A stretch of 64,000 nucleotides of DNA from Heterocephalus glaber (lineage: Eukaryota > Chordata > Mammalia > Rodentia > Bathyergidae). Within the stretch, counting starts at the first letter, position 1. Each line of letters starts with the position of its first letter. The stretch is taken from the NCBI RefSeq assembly GCF_000247695.1, contig NW_004624730.1, positions 32,128,504-32,192,503 of the forward strand. Direction: 5' to 3'. Below the pieces are notes generated by a model. The model had not been told where the DNA came from. It saw only the letters and a program-made list of their open reading frames with translations, and did not search any database. Both the position numbers and the translations under genes were made by a program. This document shows, piece by piece, positions 1 through 11,974 of the stretch.

Positions 1-908
1 TTAATGCATCTTAAATGAGGTTGATATGTCAATTGTTTTATAATAATTTGTAGGTGGGACTAAACAAAAATATTAATATTTGCTCCTTTTGCACTTAGTG
101 CCATCTAGCGTGGGTAGAAGGAAAACTGCTGCTCAAAACAATCTGGGAAACAGAAATAATTGTTATCTGAGAGTGTCATATTGAAGGTGGTTTGGATAAG
201 GGGATAAGAACTGATGTCCTGAGGTGAGGTGAAGAAAGGAATAAAGAAAGAGAGGGCTTAGAGCAATTTTTTGTTTTACTCCACATTTCCAACATGATCT
301 GACTGATTAAAAGCCATGACATTAGAGTGATAGGAAGTTAACTTGTGTCCTCTTTAGCTGGGAGCCAACTGCAAGATGGTGGGAACTTCCATATATACCA
401 CTTGCCAGCCCCTGTAATAGCCCAAAGAATAGCCCTTCATGAGTGATAAAAGAGATGATGGTTTAGAGAATAGATAAAGCAATAAATGTAGATTTTCCAG
501 ATACTTAATAGAATAAAGAAAAAGGCAAAGAAGTGAAAATGAACTCCAAAATGATAAAACAACCCATTTGTGAGTTTGTTGCAAAGCAAAACCAAGACAA
601 GAAGTAAGGACGGGGGAAATATCTTAAAATGTTAAATATTTTGTGATTAAAATTTTTTAGCCAATTTGAAATTATTTTGCTACTGAAATACTCCTTTCAT
701 TTTGAGAAATGCCCAGATGAGACTTTTCTTTTCACACTATCAGACAGAGAACACTTTGAACACAGTAGAAGATATGCATTTGATTCAGTCTTTAAATGGG
801 AACTTTGCTTAGAAATATGGTGGGTTTGAGAGTGGTGAGACCAGTATATCAAGGTAGTAGAGCAATGAATTTGGAATAAAGACACAAGATGTCAATAAAA
901 GTAGAGCT
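1..908. other. AT-rich unique sequence, no gene seen
   Basis: No splice-flanked frame, RNA gene or repeat family is recognised. Short open frames on the minus strand (76 and 62 codons) have no familiar domain and sit in low-complexity AT-rich DNA, as expected by chance. Confidence 0.5.
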
Positions 909-1165
909 TGTTCATTCATTAATATATATTTCTTGAGAAATAAATATGCATCAGATACTGTTCTTGCTGAAAGGATATAAAAGGGAATAAAACAAAACTC
1001 CCATCCTCAGTAATTTTATACTCTAGACTGGGAGATCAGCAATGAACATGTAATATCAGGTAGAAAGGTAACAAGTGAATATAATATCAAGTAGTGATAA
1101 GTGTCATAATGAAAAAATGAAGTGAAGTATGGAGATGGAGAGTAAAATAGTAATTATTTTGGAAA
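909..1165 (-). repeat. L2 LINE fragment, 3' end
   Basis: On the plus strand it reads as the reverse complement of the L2 3' end: a TTCATTCATT start, 'tactgttcttgctgaaaggat', then a stretch like 'cctgccctcatggagcttac' and a degenerate 'ataagtgtcataatga' block. This order is typical of old L2 copies lying in minus orientation. It is heavily diverged, so the boundaries are soft. Confidence 0.55.
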
Positions 1166-3217
1166 GGAGCAGATATAATTCCCAGTAGGCTATCCAGGAC
1201 CATTTATAAGTCTCTTAAGAATTTTATCTGCATATGTGGAGGGAATATCATTTGGTTTACGACACTGTGTATTACAATTTGTGTAAAATGAGACACCTTC
1301 TAGTGTTCATTCTGATTTCTAGTGTTCATTCTAAGACCTTGTAGCTATACTAATTGACCTAAAAATAACTTAAAATATATGAAATTATTTATTGTATTTT
1401 GGAACAGTCTGATAAAGAGTCTGTGGAACTGTGTAGTCCAATTGCTACATGGAATATGTCATTAATTTTTATTTCCTTAAGCAGGCTAGACTTTAGCCAT
1501 AGAACTAAAATCTAATGTGCCCTCAGGGGGTTAAAGGCCTGAAACAGGAAAGACTATTGTTTCTATACTGGCTACTTCAGGATGAGAGGAGGCTTAGCAG
1601 AGTTTTAACTTTAACATTCATGTTCAGCTTGGTTATATTTTGCAACACGTTACATTTATAATAATTTAATAGCTATACAAGGGAAGGCTTTTAGTGTTCA
1701 ATAAAAGCTGTTCATTTCCCTTTGTAAGAGTGGGATTAGACCCTAGAGATGGTGATGTTCAATAGAAAAATTATCTGAGCCTTACATACAATCTTAAATA
1801 CTAGTAGTCTTGTTTAAAGAAGAAAAGAATGGTTAAAGTTAAATTTAATAACATTTTATTTAACCTAGTATATCTAAAATATTACCATTTCAATATGAAA
1901 GCAATATTATAATTTGATTTTTTAATTTTCCACTGCGCCTTTGACAGATGGTATTTATTTTATACTAAAATATCTTTTATTCTGTTGTTTTATAGTAAAA
2001 GTGCATTTCAACTACTCAATAGCTGTGTGTGGTAATGGCAAACAGATCTAAAAGTTCATTGTGTTTTGAATCAACCTTGATTTTCTTGATCTTGTTTTCT
2101 TGAAACTGTTTTAAACCTCAGAGATCTTTTACATTTTCCACGTAGGTAAATGTATCATGTAGGATACATTCTGATTGTGGAGGACTGGAGGACATGTCAT
2201 TCCCTCCTCCTCCCCCTGCAACTTTTTTTCTGGTAAAAGCCAGAAGCGACTCAGGCTGGTGAATAATTGAACAGTAACATTATCGATCAAAGGACTGTGC
2301 TAAGCATATCTAAGCAACTCAAGGATATCAAATACCAAAACACCCAAATTTGCAATGGCACACTAACTACAAAAGTCAATCTGATGCAGTTGTTGCAAAA
2401 GCAAACAGCATAAAGGATTATCACTAGCTTAAATCAGAAAGTGAAGTTTTAAATAAAATATTAGGCTATCCTCTGGAATCAAAGAGAAAGATGAATAGTG
2501 AGAATCAGGAGGTTTATTATTGCATATCCTAGTGTGGATGCCCAAAGATCTTATCTGAATAACTGTCACTTCAAAAGACTCAGCTCTAGCAAAGTCCTGC
2601 TTCTGGGTCAATTTATTTTAAATATAATCACCCTGAGAGGGATAAAGAGAATTTGATTGGCCTAGCTCATGTTAGTTTACTGGTGGATTGTTCAGATAAA
2701 GCCTGAGTTCAGGATGATGTAGCAAAAGAGGACTAGCTAGTAAAAACAGGAGGTCCAGCCTGGCATATCTAGAACTGTTCCCAGAGACCGGAATTAGTAG
2801 AGTCAATGAAGTTCTCTCCTAAGAACAAGAGCTGTGGGAAATGTTAAGATGAGTATGATGTTTATGTTTCTAAATTCATTCTTTAAATTTTATTTGGTAT
2901 ATTATTAACCTTTGCTTCTTCATTTCTATTGCAATAGCATGAAAGTGGTAGATTTTCTTTTTTAAATTAAAGCCTCAGCACTGACTTCTGTACTTAGTTC
3001 ATCTGAGGGTGTAGAGGAAGCTTCATTTCACAATAATTCAAGTGGGGGCTCCATTTAAAAGTAGACTTGAGAAGCCAAGGAACTGCTATAACTGTGAAGA
3101 AAAATAAAAGAACTCAGGCTCTATCAAGTGAAAACAATCCTAAAAAGAGATCCTTGAAACGTGAATTCTCTCAATCTTGCTCTCCCTTGCCCTTTCCCAC
3201 TTCTCCCTCTTCCTCCA
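1166..3217. other. No gene seen; possible old LTR near 2160-2830
   Basis: Mostly AT-rich unique sequence. The part around 2600-2830 (with 'ccctgagagggataaagag' and 'gaatttgattggcctagctc') has the texture of an old LTR, but I cannot name a family. A 60-codon minus-strand frame at 2429-2611 has no recognisable domain. Confidence 0.4.
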
Positions 3218-3390
3218 CCCTTTGCTGTGTTGGGAATAGAACCCAGGGAGCGCTGAACTATATCCTCAGCCCTATTTATTATTTTATTTTGAGTCAAGAT
3301 CTCACTAAGTTGCCCAGGCTGGCCTCAAATTTATGATCCCCCTGCCTCAGCTTTTTGAGCAGTTTGAATTATACCATATGCCAGTACATT
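3218..3390 (-). repeat. B1-dID SINE (ID fused to B1)
   Basis: Read in reverse complement, this is a B1 body ('aggctgaggcaggggg', 'gaggccagcctgggcaac' class motifs, diverged) followed by an ID-like half. On the plus strand the order is 'gttgggaatagaacccaggg', 'atcctcagccct', a T-rich linker, 'gatctcactaagttgcccag' and 'gctggcctcaaatttatgat'. The ID-plus-B1 order matches the B1-dID family known from non-murid rodents. No clear target duplication was found. Confidence 0.75.
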
Positions 3391-3484
3391 TTGCAAGAGT
3401 GGATTCTTAATTCTTCTTTGTCTTCCTAAGTGTAGTAGCAATTAGGTAATTTGATGTTATAATTATATGTATTTGTGTATTTGT

Positions 3485-3612
3485 TTGTGCCTTCCTACTC
3501 CACCAGCATTTAAACTCTGTGACAGTAAAGCCTGTTACATAAGACCAAAATCCTTGATCCCAGACAGTATTTGCCACGTAGAAGAAGTTAAATGACTGTT
3601 AAATGAAATGAA
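3485..3612 (+). repeat. L2 LINE, 3' terminal fragment
   Basis: The layout 'actccaccagcatttaaact', then 'tgtgacagtaaagcctgtta', a 'cccagacagtatttgccacg' block and a terminal run of 'gaaatgaaggaga' parallels the L2 end (timed 'ctgtgagggcag ... cagtgcctggcacatagtagg ... aatgaatga'). Short and diverged. Confidence 0.5.
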
Positions 3613-3660
3613 GGAGAATATTAAAGTATTTTGTGCTGTTAAGACCAAATAAAAATGATG

Positions 3661-3745
3661 TGTTGAAATTTAGAGCTGAAAATGACCTTGGGAATTGTTT
3701 CAGTGATCTTGCTTTACAACAGAAATAACTGAGGTCCTTCTAAAT
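3661..3745. repeat. Ancient SINE-like fragment (MIR-like core)
   Basis: Contains 'gagctgaaaatgaccttggg', 'cagtgatcttgctttacaac' and 'agaaataactgaggtcc'. This matches the widespread old mammalian motif 'agctggaagggacctt ... ttacagatgaggaaactgag'. Similar pieces lie at 9915-10025 and 41370-41430. I cannot assign the family. Confidence 0.35.
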
Positions 3746-6700
3746 GTACCCTTGACTTAGGAAACTACAAGAAAAATTGTGGGCTTACACAGAGAAAGCA
3801 CCTGCAACTAATTTCTTTTCAGAATATGAAAATACTGTGCTGATGTCAAGGAAATCACAAGTCATCTATTCATTGCAAAAAAAAATGTTTAACTACTACT
3901 TTTCTGCCTTCAAATCCTGACATAGCACAACTCTGCTCCTAAACTCCTTAAAGTTCTGAATACAAACATAAATATAAAATATGAATATAAAATGCATATG
4001 CATTCTGTAAAGGCTTTAAATAAGTAATAAAATATACAAGAAATACACATGTCAACATTTTATACGCCTAGGTTTTGTTCAAGCCAACATTATGTGAAGC
4101 TTCCAGTAGATCAAGACATGATGCTGTGGATTCTGAGATCTAAATAGAGTTCACTGGAAAATCTATGTGCATCTTCCTATATCAAAATGTTTATGTTAAT
4201 CACTTCTTCAAAATCTGTTTTACTATATAAGATAACACGTTCACAGAGTCTAGGGATTATTAGGATGTGGGTATCATTAAAAGAGAGAGTTATTATACCC
4301 TGGATGTTTCCTGGAAGGAGATAGCTTAAGCTCTTTTACAGATTTGAACATGGCATAGTCAGTTGAAAGTCATTATGATATTCAAAGAAAACCTAGTAGT
4401 CTTTTCCACTGTTTTCCAAATTTCAGATAATTTTTCTAGCAATTTAAGATCCAGTTACATTTGGGGGGCACGTTATAAGGGCAAAGGCCACTGAAAACAA
4501 CAAAGAGGAGATGAATTTTTGGAAGGTATCACTATTATTTAGAAAAAGAATTCTGGCTTTAATTTACTAAGTAATTTTGTGGAGATTTTATAGCTACCTT
4601 TGTTTTACTCATTCGTGTGAAATGGTAAGTGATCAAAGAGAGTGGTTAGTGCCCAAATAACCCCAGAGTCCACATCATCTGAAGAACTGTCAGTATATCA
4701 AAAAGGAAATGCTTATTAATAATAGCTCAAAATCATGAAGACAGTAAATCATAGCAGATATCTTGAAATGCTTTCTACTTTTGAAATACTTTATTTAAAG
4801 TGTTTCGTAAAAGTTAAAGAGCTATAATATAAGGCTCCACTATAATTAGTGTCCATTAATACTTAACGCTAGAGGTAAAAGCAGACACTTGTCTTGGAAA
4901 AGGACTGTTAAATTTCTATGATAGGTAACTGTATTTGTGATCTGGCTTGAAATATCAGCTACGATTCATAATATTGTTTATTAATTAATTTTCAGAGCAC
5001 AAGCCATTTTTTAGAAACAATTCTGTATTTGTACACATAAACATCTTAAAATTAAAATTAAATGAATTTTAAATTGGGCATTTTATGATGAGGTTTTATG
5101 AATAATAACAATAAAAATCTCAATGGGGCAGGAATGTATCCCATTAAATTTTATGAATGTTGGGTTCACTGCATTCATATTTAAAGCCAATCTTGAGGGT
5201 CTTGCTACATGTTGCATCTATTTATTTATTAATGATTTTTAGCTGATGCTGCTTTACTGGTTCCAAGTCTAAGCTTTGCTGTTTTTCTTGATCCTGGTTA
5301 AAGTGAGAGGTGAGCCATGGCATAGACTAGGTCAAGCACAGCACAGAGAGCCAGTGGTACCCATACTTTTATGATCTTTAATAATTCAAAATTCAAAAAC
5401 AAATGGCCAACTTTTATGCATGCTGCTAGCTGGATGTCAGATACTTCAAATCTCATGCACATTCACAGAAGTAGCTTGTTACCAATGTAAATATTCTGGG
5501 AGCCATGAAATAAGTATACCGGGCACTGGCTTTGCAGACATTTTTCAGTTTTAGCTGATGAATATTTAATCATATTGAGCATTTGGAGAAAATGCAAAAA
5601 TCCAATTTTTAAACATTGGGGATTCTTGTACATTCTTGTTCTGAAAGTCTTCTAATTTACCCTACAAATGGCTAGGGAAGGAAAACAGGTTTTAAATCTG
5701 TTACAGGAAATTCTTTAGGTTTTTTTTTTTTTTGGAGGGTGGTGAACAATAAGTATAAGTGCTGTTATCTCTGTGTGGTGTAAAGATCCTCATGATCTGC
5801 TACTGGCAACTGCCAGAAAATACTTGAATGTTCTTATATTCCTCAGGCTCTGCAGTGATGTTAAGGCACTTTGTTATAAACAGACTACGTGACATATCTT
5901 TTAATCATCACATTTCTCTTTCTTGCTTACAAGAATCATCTTACAAATCTAGTCGGAATTACCAAAATGGCAGACATATAATTGCAATTATATTTAGTAA
6001 AGTGAAAGGGAAGGGAAGTGCTTTCACTTTCTCGCTAAAATATCCCTGAGCATCTACCCAATTCACATATGCAAGTATATGCAAGTAGTTCGTCCCATCT
6101 GTTTTCTATTTCATTCCTCTTCACTCTGGCTCTGCACTCAAGTGATCATCGTTTTAAAATTTTCTGTACTTTTCAATGGTACTTGAAATAATCTCACCCA
6201 TTCAGTCCTTCATGTCATACACTGTTCTTATTTAAAGAACAAAGAACATGGAAAATAGAATAAATATGTTTCAATACTTGTAAGATATATGAAAGAGTAA
6301 AAGAAAATCTAACAGATAGATGACATTGCTTATCTGACACATATCTGTCACATGAAAAAGCAATGTATAGTGTTGGGAATTACTTCCCTTCATTTAGAAA
6401 AGAATACCTGTAAAATTGTTGAGAAGGCATAGGGAACTGTGGAGACTCTGAAAGCACTGATTAACAGAACTGGGACCATTCATGATCTTCTGAATATCTA
6501 TACATGGATTCCATAATTTCTAAATCTTATTGCAAAATACACAAGGAATGAAAGAATGTGCTAGAAGTTTCAAATGTCAGCACAGAAGAAATGCAAGATG
6601 AGCCCAGTTTCAATCTTCATAGAATACTATTATTATTTTACATTGCATTGAACATTTTTTCTTATTTAATACATTTTCCTCCACAAAAAAAATTAATTAC

Positions 6701-7184
6701 TGCAGAACAGGGATCCCAGACTTTGGATAAAATTTGACAAAAGCCAGGGAGGTCTTCAAGGAATAATACACCCCAAAAGTGTCTCTTAAACTTATAACTT
6801 GAGCACAAAAAGTAAATTATTTAAGATAAAATAATTTTAAAATAAATAATAATTTTTCCAGCTCTATTCACATCAGTATTGTTCCTACAAACAAAGGCAA
6901 AACTGCAAATAGATTATTTTTGTCATTGTTTCAGGGTGCAACCTTCCATAGATTGATGTAAATTAAAATTCACATGATTGTGGCAGTAAAGCCAATCAAA
7001 TCAGAGTGATCTACAAGGTCATTACTCAGGACTTCTTTGCCAAACTTCATTTGGTATTCATTGAAATAAATTTGCTATTTGCTGAGCCAGTTCTATGAAG
7101 AGAATAAGAATATGGGTGACAACAAGTATAAAATGTGCTGATAATTGGAAGTAACAGAAAAATCTCATTCAAATCAGCTTAAGA
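3746..7184. other. AT-rich unique sequence, no gene seen
   Basis: About 3.4 kb without an identifiable repeat or gene. It includes a pure T run near 5720. A 73-codon plus-strand frame at 5828-6049 shows no domain. No exon-like pattern (acceptor, open frame, donor) stood out. Confidence 0.45.
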
Positions 7185-7710
7185 AGAAAGGATAATCTTA
7201 TTGATACAGAAAAATATTTGACAATATCCAATACCCTTTTATTATAAAAGTACTAAAAAATTAGGGATAGAAAAGTATATTTGAAAAATATATTCAAAAA
7301 AGTGTATTTGAAAGCTGAAAGCTTTCCTTGTTATATTAGGAACAAAACCAGGATGTTCACATTTGCCACTGCTGCTTAACACTTCTTAGAAGTCCTAGCC
7401 AGAGCAATTAGGCAAGAAAAAGCTATAAAATGTATCTAAATTAGAAAGGAAGAAGTAGAATTATCTCTTTATAAATAGCATTCTTCTAAATGTAATACAT
7501 TCCAGAGAATTCTCAAGCAAACAAAAAAAAACAATTATAGTTAAAAAATAAATTTATCAAGGTTGTAAGGTATAAGATGAATACACAAAACTCAATTATA
7601 TTTCTGTATAACAGCAAGAGACAATTCAAAATGAATTTAACAAAGCAACTTCATTTATAATATCCAAAAGAATAAAATTCCTAAAAGTAAATTTAACCAA
7701 GGAGATTTTT
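7185..7710 (+). repeat. L1 LINE fragment, ORF2 region (left part)
   Basis: Decayed L1 ORF2 just 3' of the reverse transcriptase core. Landmarks are 'gcagaaaaa-catttgac' type sequence at about 7205, 'aagctgaaagcttt' at 7314, 'agtcctagccagagcaatta' at 7391 and 'aaatttaaccaaggaga' at 7690. Many stops and indels are present, so no protein is encoded. The element stops at 'ccaaggaga' and resumes at 8842 with the next part of the same ORF, so one copy has been split by an insertion. Confidence 0.8.
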
Positions 7711-8841
7711 TTTAGCCAATTTAGGCTGCTATAACAAGATAGTATATATTGGGTGACTTGTAAATAATAGAAATTTATTTCTCACAGTTCTGATGGCTGA
7801 GTTTTCCAGGATTTGTGTTTGATTAGGTTCATATAAAAGGAAAAAAAATTCTTTCTACTATTACATTCAACAAAAAACTTCTGTGATGAGCTATATGTGA
7901 ACATGTTCCTCATATATTAAATAATTCTCCAGTAGACAATAACTATTTTGTAATTTGGTACAATTTTGACACTATCAAATGAAAGTGAATGTCAGATCGC
8001 TAAAATTGAGAGATCAGTCCCACAAGACTGTCTTCATTTTTGGTGCTGCCGAGTAGTAGGCTGTCTGTCACCTATACTCCTGATCAACCAGCTACTGAAC
8101 AGGGTTCTTATGAACCTCTTCTTGGATTTCATTAATTTGCAACAATGACTCACAGAACTCAGAGAAATATTTGGTTATGTTTATTAGTTTATTACAAAGG
8201 ATAGATGAAGAGATGGATAGAACAAGGTTTGATGCAAGCAGTGGTATGGACCTTCAATGCCTTCTCTGGGAGAACCATCATCCAAGCTTCTATGTGTTTA
8301 GCAACTTAGAGTCTCATCAAATCTTGTTTAGGAACAGAGCTTGCTGTCTGGTTCCTTTCTCTGCCAAGAGTTTAGTGGGTTGAAAGTTTCAACCCTCTGG
8401 TCATCTATTTGGTATTTCTGGTTACTGGTCCCATCCTGAATCTATCTTCAGGCTCTACCTTAAGTATCCTTATTAGTATTAGTATAAACTCAAGAGTTAT
8501 CAAAGAGGCTCATTATGAATCACAAAAGATACTCCCATCAAGTAGAAAATTCAAAGGGTTTTAGGAGCTCTATGAAGAAATCAGGGAAGATAAAAATGTG
8601 TTTCATATTACACCACAGTCTGTTTCCTGGCTCATAGATAACAAATTCTTCTATCCAGCACCCAGACATGGTGGAAGAAAGGAACAAGGCAGCTTCTGGA
8701 CCTCTTTGTAAAAGCACAAATATCACTCATGGAGCTCTTCCCTCCTGACCTAATTACTTCCCAGTATCCTACCTGCTAATACTCAAACATTGGTCATGAG
8801 ACTTACAGAAAAACTTGGAGGTACACACTCTCACTACAGCA
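7711..8841 (-). repeat. MaLR-like LTR inserted in L1 (itself interrupted)
   Basis: The left end, 'tttaggctgctataacaaga' followed by 'aatagaaatttatttctcac' and 'agttctgatggct', is the reverse complement of the 3' end of mammalian MaLR-type LTRs. The other end appears at about 8740-8830 ('cctgacctaattacttccc', then a 'cttacag' stretch). In between lies unrelated LTR-like sequence. The whole block separates two halves of one L1. Exact subfamily not resolved. Confidence 0.6.
7895..8725 (-). repeat. Second LTR-like sequence nested inside the first
   Basis: Carries 'acaataactattttgtaatt', 'cagtcccacaagactgtctt', 'actcagagaaatatttggtt', and on the minus strand an AATAAA within 8179-8197, followed by 'ttgaaagtttcaaccctctg' and 'aagggttttaggagctctat'. 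These recur in order in an old mammalian ERV LTR family that I cannot name with certainty. The minus orientation is from the polyadenylation signal. Boundaries are approximate. Confidence 0.5.
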
Positions 8842-9845
8842 GAGGTGGAAGGCTTGTGCATTGAAAACTACAAAATATTGCTGAAAGAAATGAAAGAAGA
8901 CCTAATTAAATGGAAAAGCATCCCAAGTTCATACAATGGAAGATAATGTTAAGAGGGCAGTATTCCTTGAAATAATCTACAGATTCAGTATAATCCCTAT
9001 CAAAATTCCCAAGCCGTTTTAGTAGAAATGAAAAATCTAATCCTAAAATTCCTATTGAATTTCAGGGAACCAGAATAGCAAGAAATATTGAAAAAGAAAA
9101 ACAAAGTTAGAGTACACATGCATATGTATTTCAAAATTTACTAGAAATCTACATAATCAAAACAGTATGGCACTAGTATAAGGATAGATATATGGATCAG
9201 TAGAATAGAATTGAGACTCCTGAAATAAACTAAGCCCAGATATCTATGGTCAACTGATTTTCAACAAAGGTGTCAAGACCATTCTATGGGGGCAAAAATT
9301 ATTTTCTTTAACAAATGGTGCTGAGACAACTGGATAATCACATGGAAAAGAATAAAGATGGGTGGTTACTTCACTCCACATACCAATGTTACCACTTAAT
9401 GAATCAACAACTTAAATATAAGAGCTTAGAATTATAAAAATATTAGTAGAAAATGTGATCTCAGAATGGTGATAATACTTTGACACCAACAGCAGAGACA
9501 TCAACAACAAAAAAGTTAAATTTAACTTCAATAATTTAAAAAGCTTTTGTCTTCCAAAAGATGTAATCAAGAAAATTTAAAGGTGAACTACAGAACTGTA
9601 GAAAATATTTATAAATCATATATCTGATGAGAGTTTAGTATCCAGGCTGTATAAGGAACACATATCTCAATAACAAAAAGACAAATGACCCAATTAAAAA
9701 ATGAGCATTCAATTTGATATTTCTCAAAAACAGATATTCTAATTACAACCAGTATATAATCTTTTCAACCCCATTGCTCATTAAAGAAATACTAATCAAA
9801 ACCAGAATGAAATATTGCTTCATACCATAGTAAATTTTAACAATT
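8842..9845 (+). repeat. L1 LINE fragment, ORF2 region (right part)
   Basis: Direct continuation of the copy at 7185-7710. Landmarks: 'gaaaactacaaaatattgct' at 8864, 'atctacagattcagtataat', 'ctatggtcaactgattttca', 'aaatggtgctgagacaactg', 'ccaattaaaaaatgagcatt' and 'actaatcaaaaccagaatga'. This is the C-terminal third of L1 ORF2, riddled with stops. It ends near 9845 before the 3' UTR. Confidence 0.85.
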
Positions 9846-9914
9846 CTTCTTGTTACATTTTTTGTTTATTCAATTGAAGTGGCAATCTAAAAAGTATTTA
9901 CATTGGAATCAAAG

Positions 9915-10025
9915 AACAATAAAACTGCAATGAATCATAAAGATCACCTAGTTCCATTCTTTCAGGTTACAAATAAGAATACTGAGACCTACAGAGAAAC
10001 CATAATTCTAGGGTGACAGTGGGAA
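9915..10025. repeat. Ancient SINE-like fragment
   Basis: Shares 'aaagatcacctagttccatt' and 'ttacaaataagaatactgag' with the same old mammalian motif as 3661-3745. Family unresolved. Confidence 0.35.
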
Positions 10026-11764
10026 TAGACACCTTTTTAACTGCCAGTGGAGTTTCAAAATCCCCACACAAACTTAGAATGTATGGAGAGTACCAGTATT
10101 TTACAATCTGTGGCACTTAGGGATCTAATAATTTGGAGGCAAAGGAAATTTCCCAAGAGTTGACGGTCTCACTGTGTCTTCACTGAAATTTACATTAGTA
10201 TATTGTATTATAACAAATACAAATAGTAGCCTACATGAAATTAATGGCTGCTTTGGGAAGGAATAGTGATTTATTAAGAACAATTAGTCATTGAGGATTA
10301 CAAACATGATGGCAGAAGTGTAAAGCTTCTTAGTTTTCACCTATTACTAACATTCCCTCTGAGGGTTCAAGTAATTAGACATAAGGATCAAAAGAAAAAT
10401 AACTATTAACAAGGACTTTTTTAATAGCCAAATGTGTTCTGGGCACAAATTTATCACAGAACTAATTATACATTTCCATTTTCTGTTTTCTGTTGGTCTA
10501 ATGCCTTTTCTTTCCTTTGTTATCTTTGAATCTCCTTATTTCCATGAAAAAAATATTTTGACAGATTTCATAAAAATACACAAAACGTCTAAGAAGCAAA
10601 CACATTCTTTTTAACATATACTTTAATTAATAAGTCAGCCAAAGCTCAACTCATTAAATGTTCCTTAAACGTTCACAGCAATGTAATTGGAGAAAGGATT
10701 AACAATGTAGAAGGAAGATGCAGCTTTGTGGAATAAACTGTAAAATAATAACAATCTGGTACAGGAAAATAAGAGATGATAAATGAAGCAGAGCTGGAAA
10801 GGTCAGATCATACAGATTGTGAGATGAAGTAATGATGGGTTATTGAACCTGTGTAAATCTTCAGAGGAAAAGCTCTGGCTGTCTAGTGTGGGAGACAATG
10901 TTTTCTGTATCCATTACTCAAAAAGAAATATAAATGTTTACATCATCACAAATGCTAACTCATTGGTATTTATTGCCCTCGATTCTCCCCTGTGTTTTTC
11001 TGCTTTGCATACATACATTCTCTGTGAAGAAAATGAAGAACAGTATTCTCCCTATATCCTTAACTCTCTTGTCTTTCCCCTCTCCTTTAAAATAAGAATT
11101 CAGCTCTTCTAGTATTTTGTGGAATGTATATTGTTCTTCTAGAAGAAGAGCTAGGTAAGTAATGGAGCAGTTAGCTTTTTGCCTTTGACTCATTAAGGAA
11201 TAGGTGAGGCATGTAGCAAATACATTTCTGTTTCTGAGAGCAGCCTGAAATTCCAATCCATCCACCTTTGTGGTTTGAATTTTTTTAAAAATTTAGTTTA
11301 GCATAGAGAGAGAGAAGGAGTGTTGTTGGGTTTCCCAATTGTAGAGTTTTTGACTATCTGCTCCTTCATCATCTGGATGTTTAATTTAATAAAATGGACT
11401 GACTGGCTCTCAAAAAATCACCTTTCAAATATACATCCACCTTTCATTCATCTGCTTCTCAGTTAATGTGAATCCATGGAGAGATTACAATTTATTTTAT
11501 TGAGGAATTTCTGGAAATTCTAAGAAATGATTAAAACTTTAGATTTTAATGAACTGTCATTAATTTTTGTGTCCTGTGGAAAGTCATTGTATATTTTAAA
11601 ATATGGTTACTGAGCATATGACAAAAACAGGAAAATATATTCTTTTTTTAAAGGAAAAATATATTCTTATTTTTCATATTCCTTTAACTTTCCACGTCTT
11701 GTTTACTGCCTTAATCAGTTTAGTTGAGAATTAAACTGAAACTATCCAGGAGAATGGGAAGAGT
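10026..11764. other. AT-rich unique sequence, no gene seen
   Basis: No recognisable repeat or gene. Overlapping frames of 89 codons (plus, 10843-11112) and 101 codons (minus, 10960-11265) lie on opposite strands of one segment. Neither has a domain, a signal of selection that I can see, or splice context, so both are taken as chance frames. Confidence 0.45.
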
Positions 11765-11974
11765 GATTTTGTTCCCTCCTCAAGAGACATTTGACATTAC
11801 CTAAAGACGATTTTGGGGGTTACAATGTGGGGTGGGTGCAGAGAAGTTTGTCACTGGCACTTAGCAGGTGGAGGCCAGGAATACTGTTGCTAAACATCCC
11901 ACAGTGTGCAGAACAAACTCCCTTCCACCAACAGTCATCTAGTAAAATATCAATAGAGATAAGATGAGAAATCC
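11765..11974 (+). mobile_element. MER5A-like hAT-Charlie DNA transposon
   Basis: A non-autonomous hAT element. In order: 'gagacatttgacattacct', 'gggggttacaatgtggggt', 'tcactggcacttagcaggtg', 'gaggccaggaatactgttgc', 'taaacatcccacagtgtgca' and a tail 'gagataagatgagaaatcct'. This matches the MER5A consensus from about position 25 to its 3' end. It is an ancient mammal-wide repeat and encodes nothing. Confidence 0.9.

Noticed and set aside
10843..11265. Opposed 89- and 101-codon frames
   Set aside because: They overlap on opposite strands, have no domain, signal peptide or splice context, and lengths like this are expected by chance in 64 kb.
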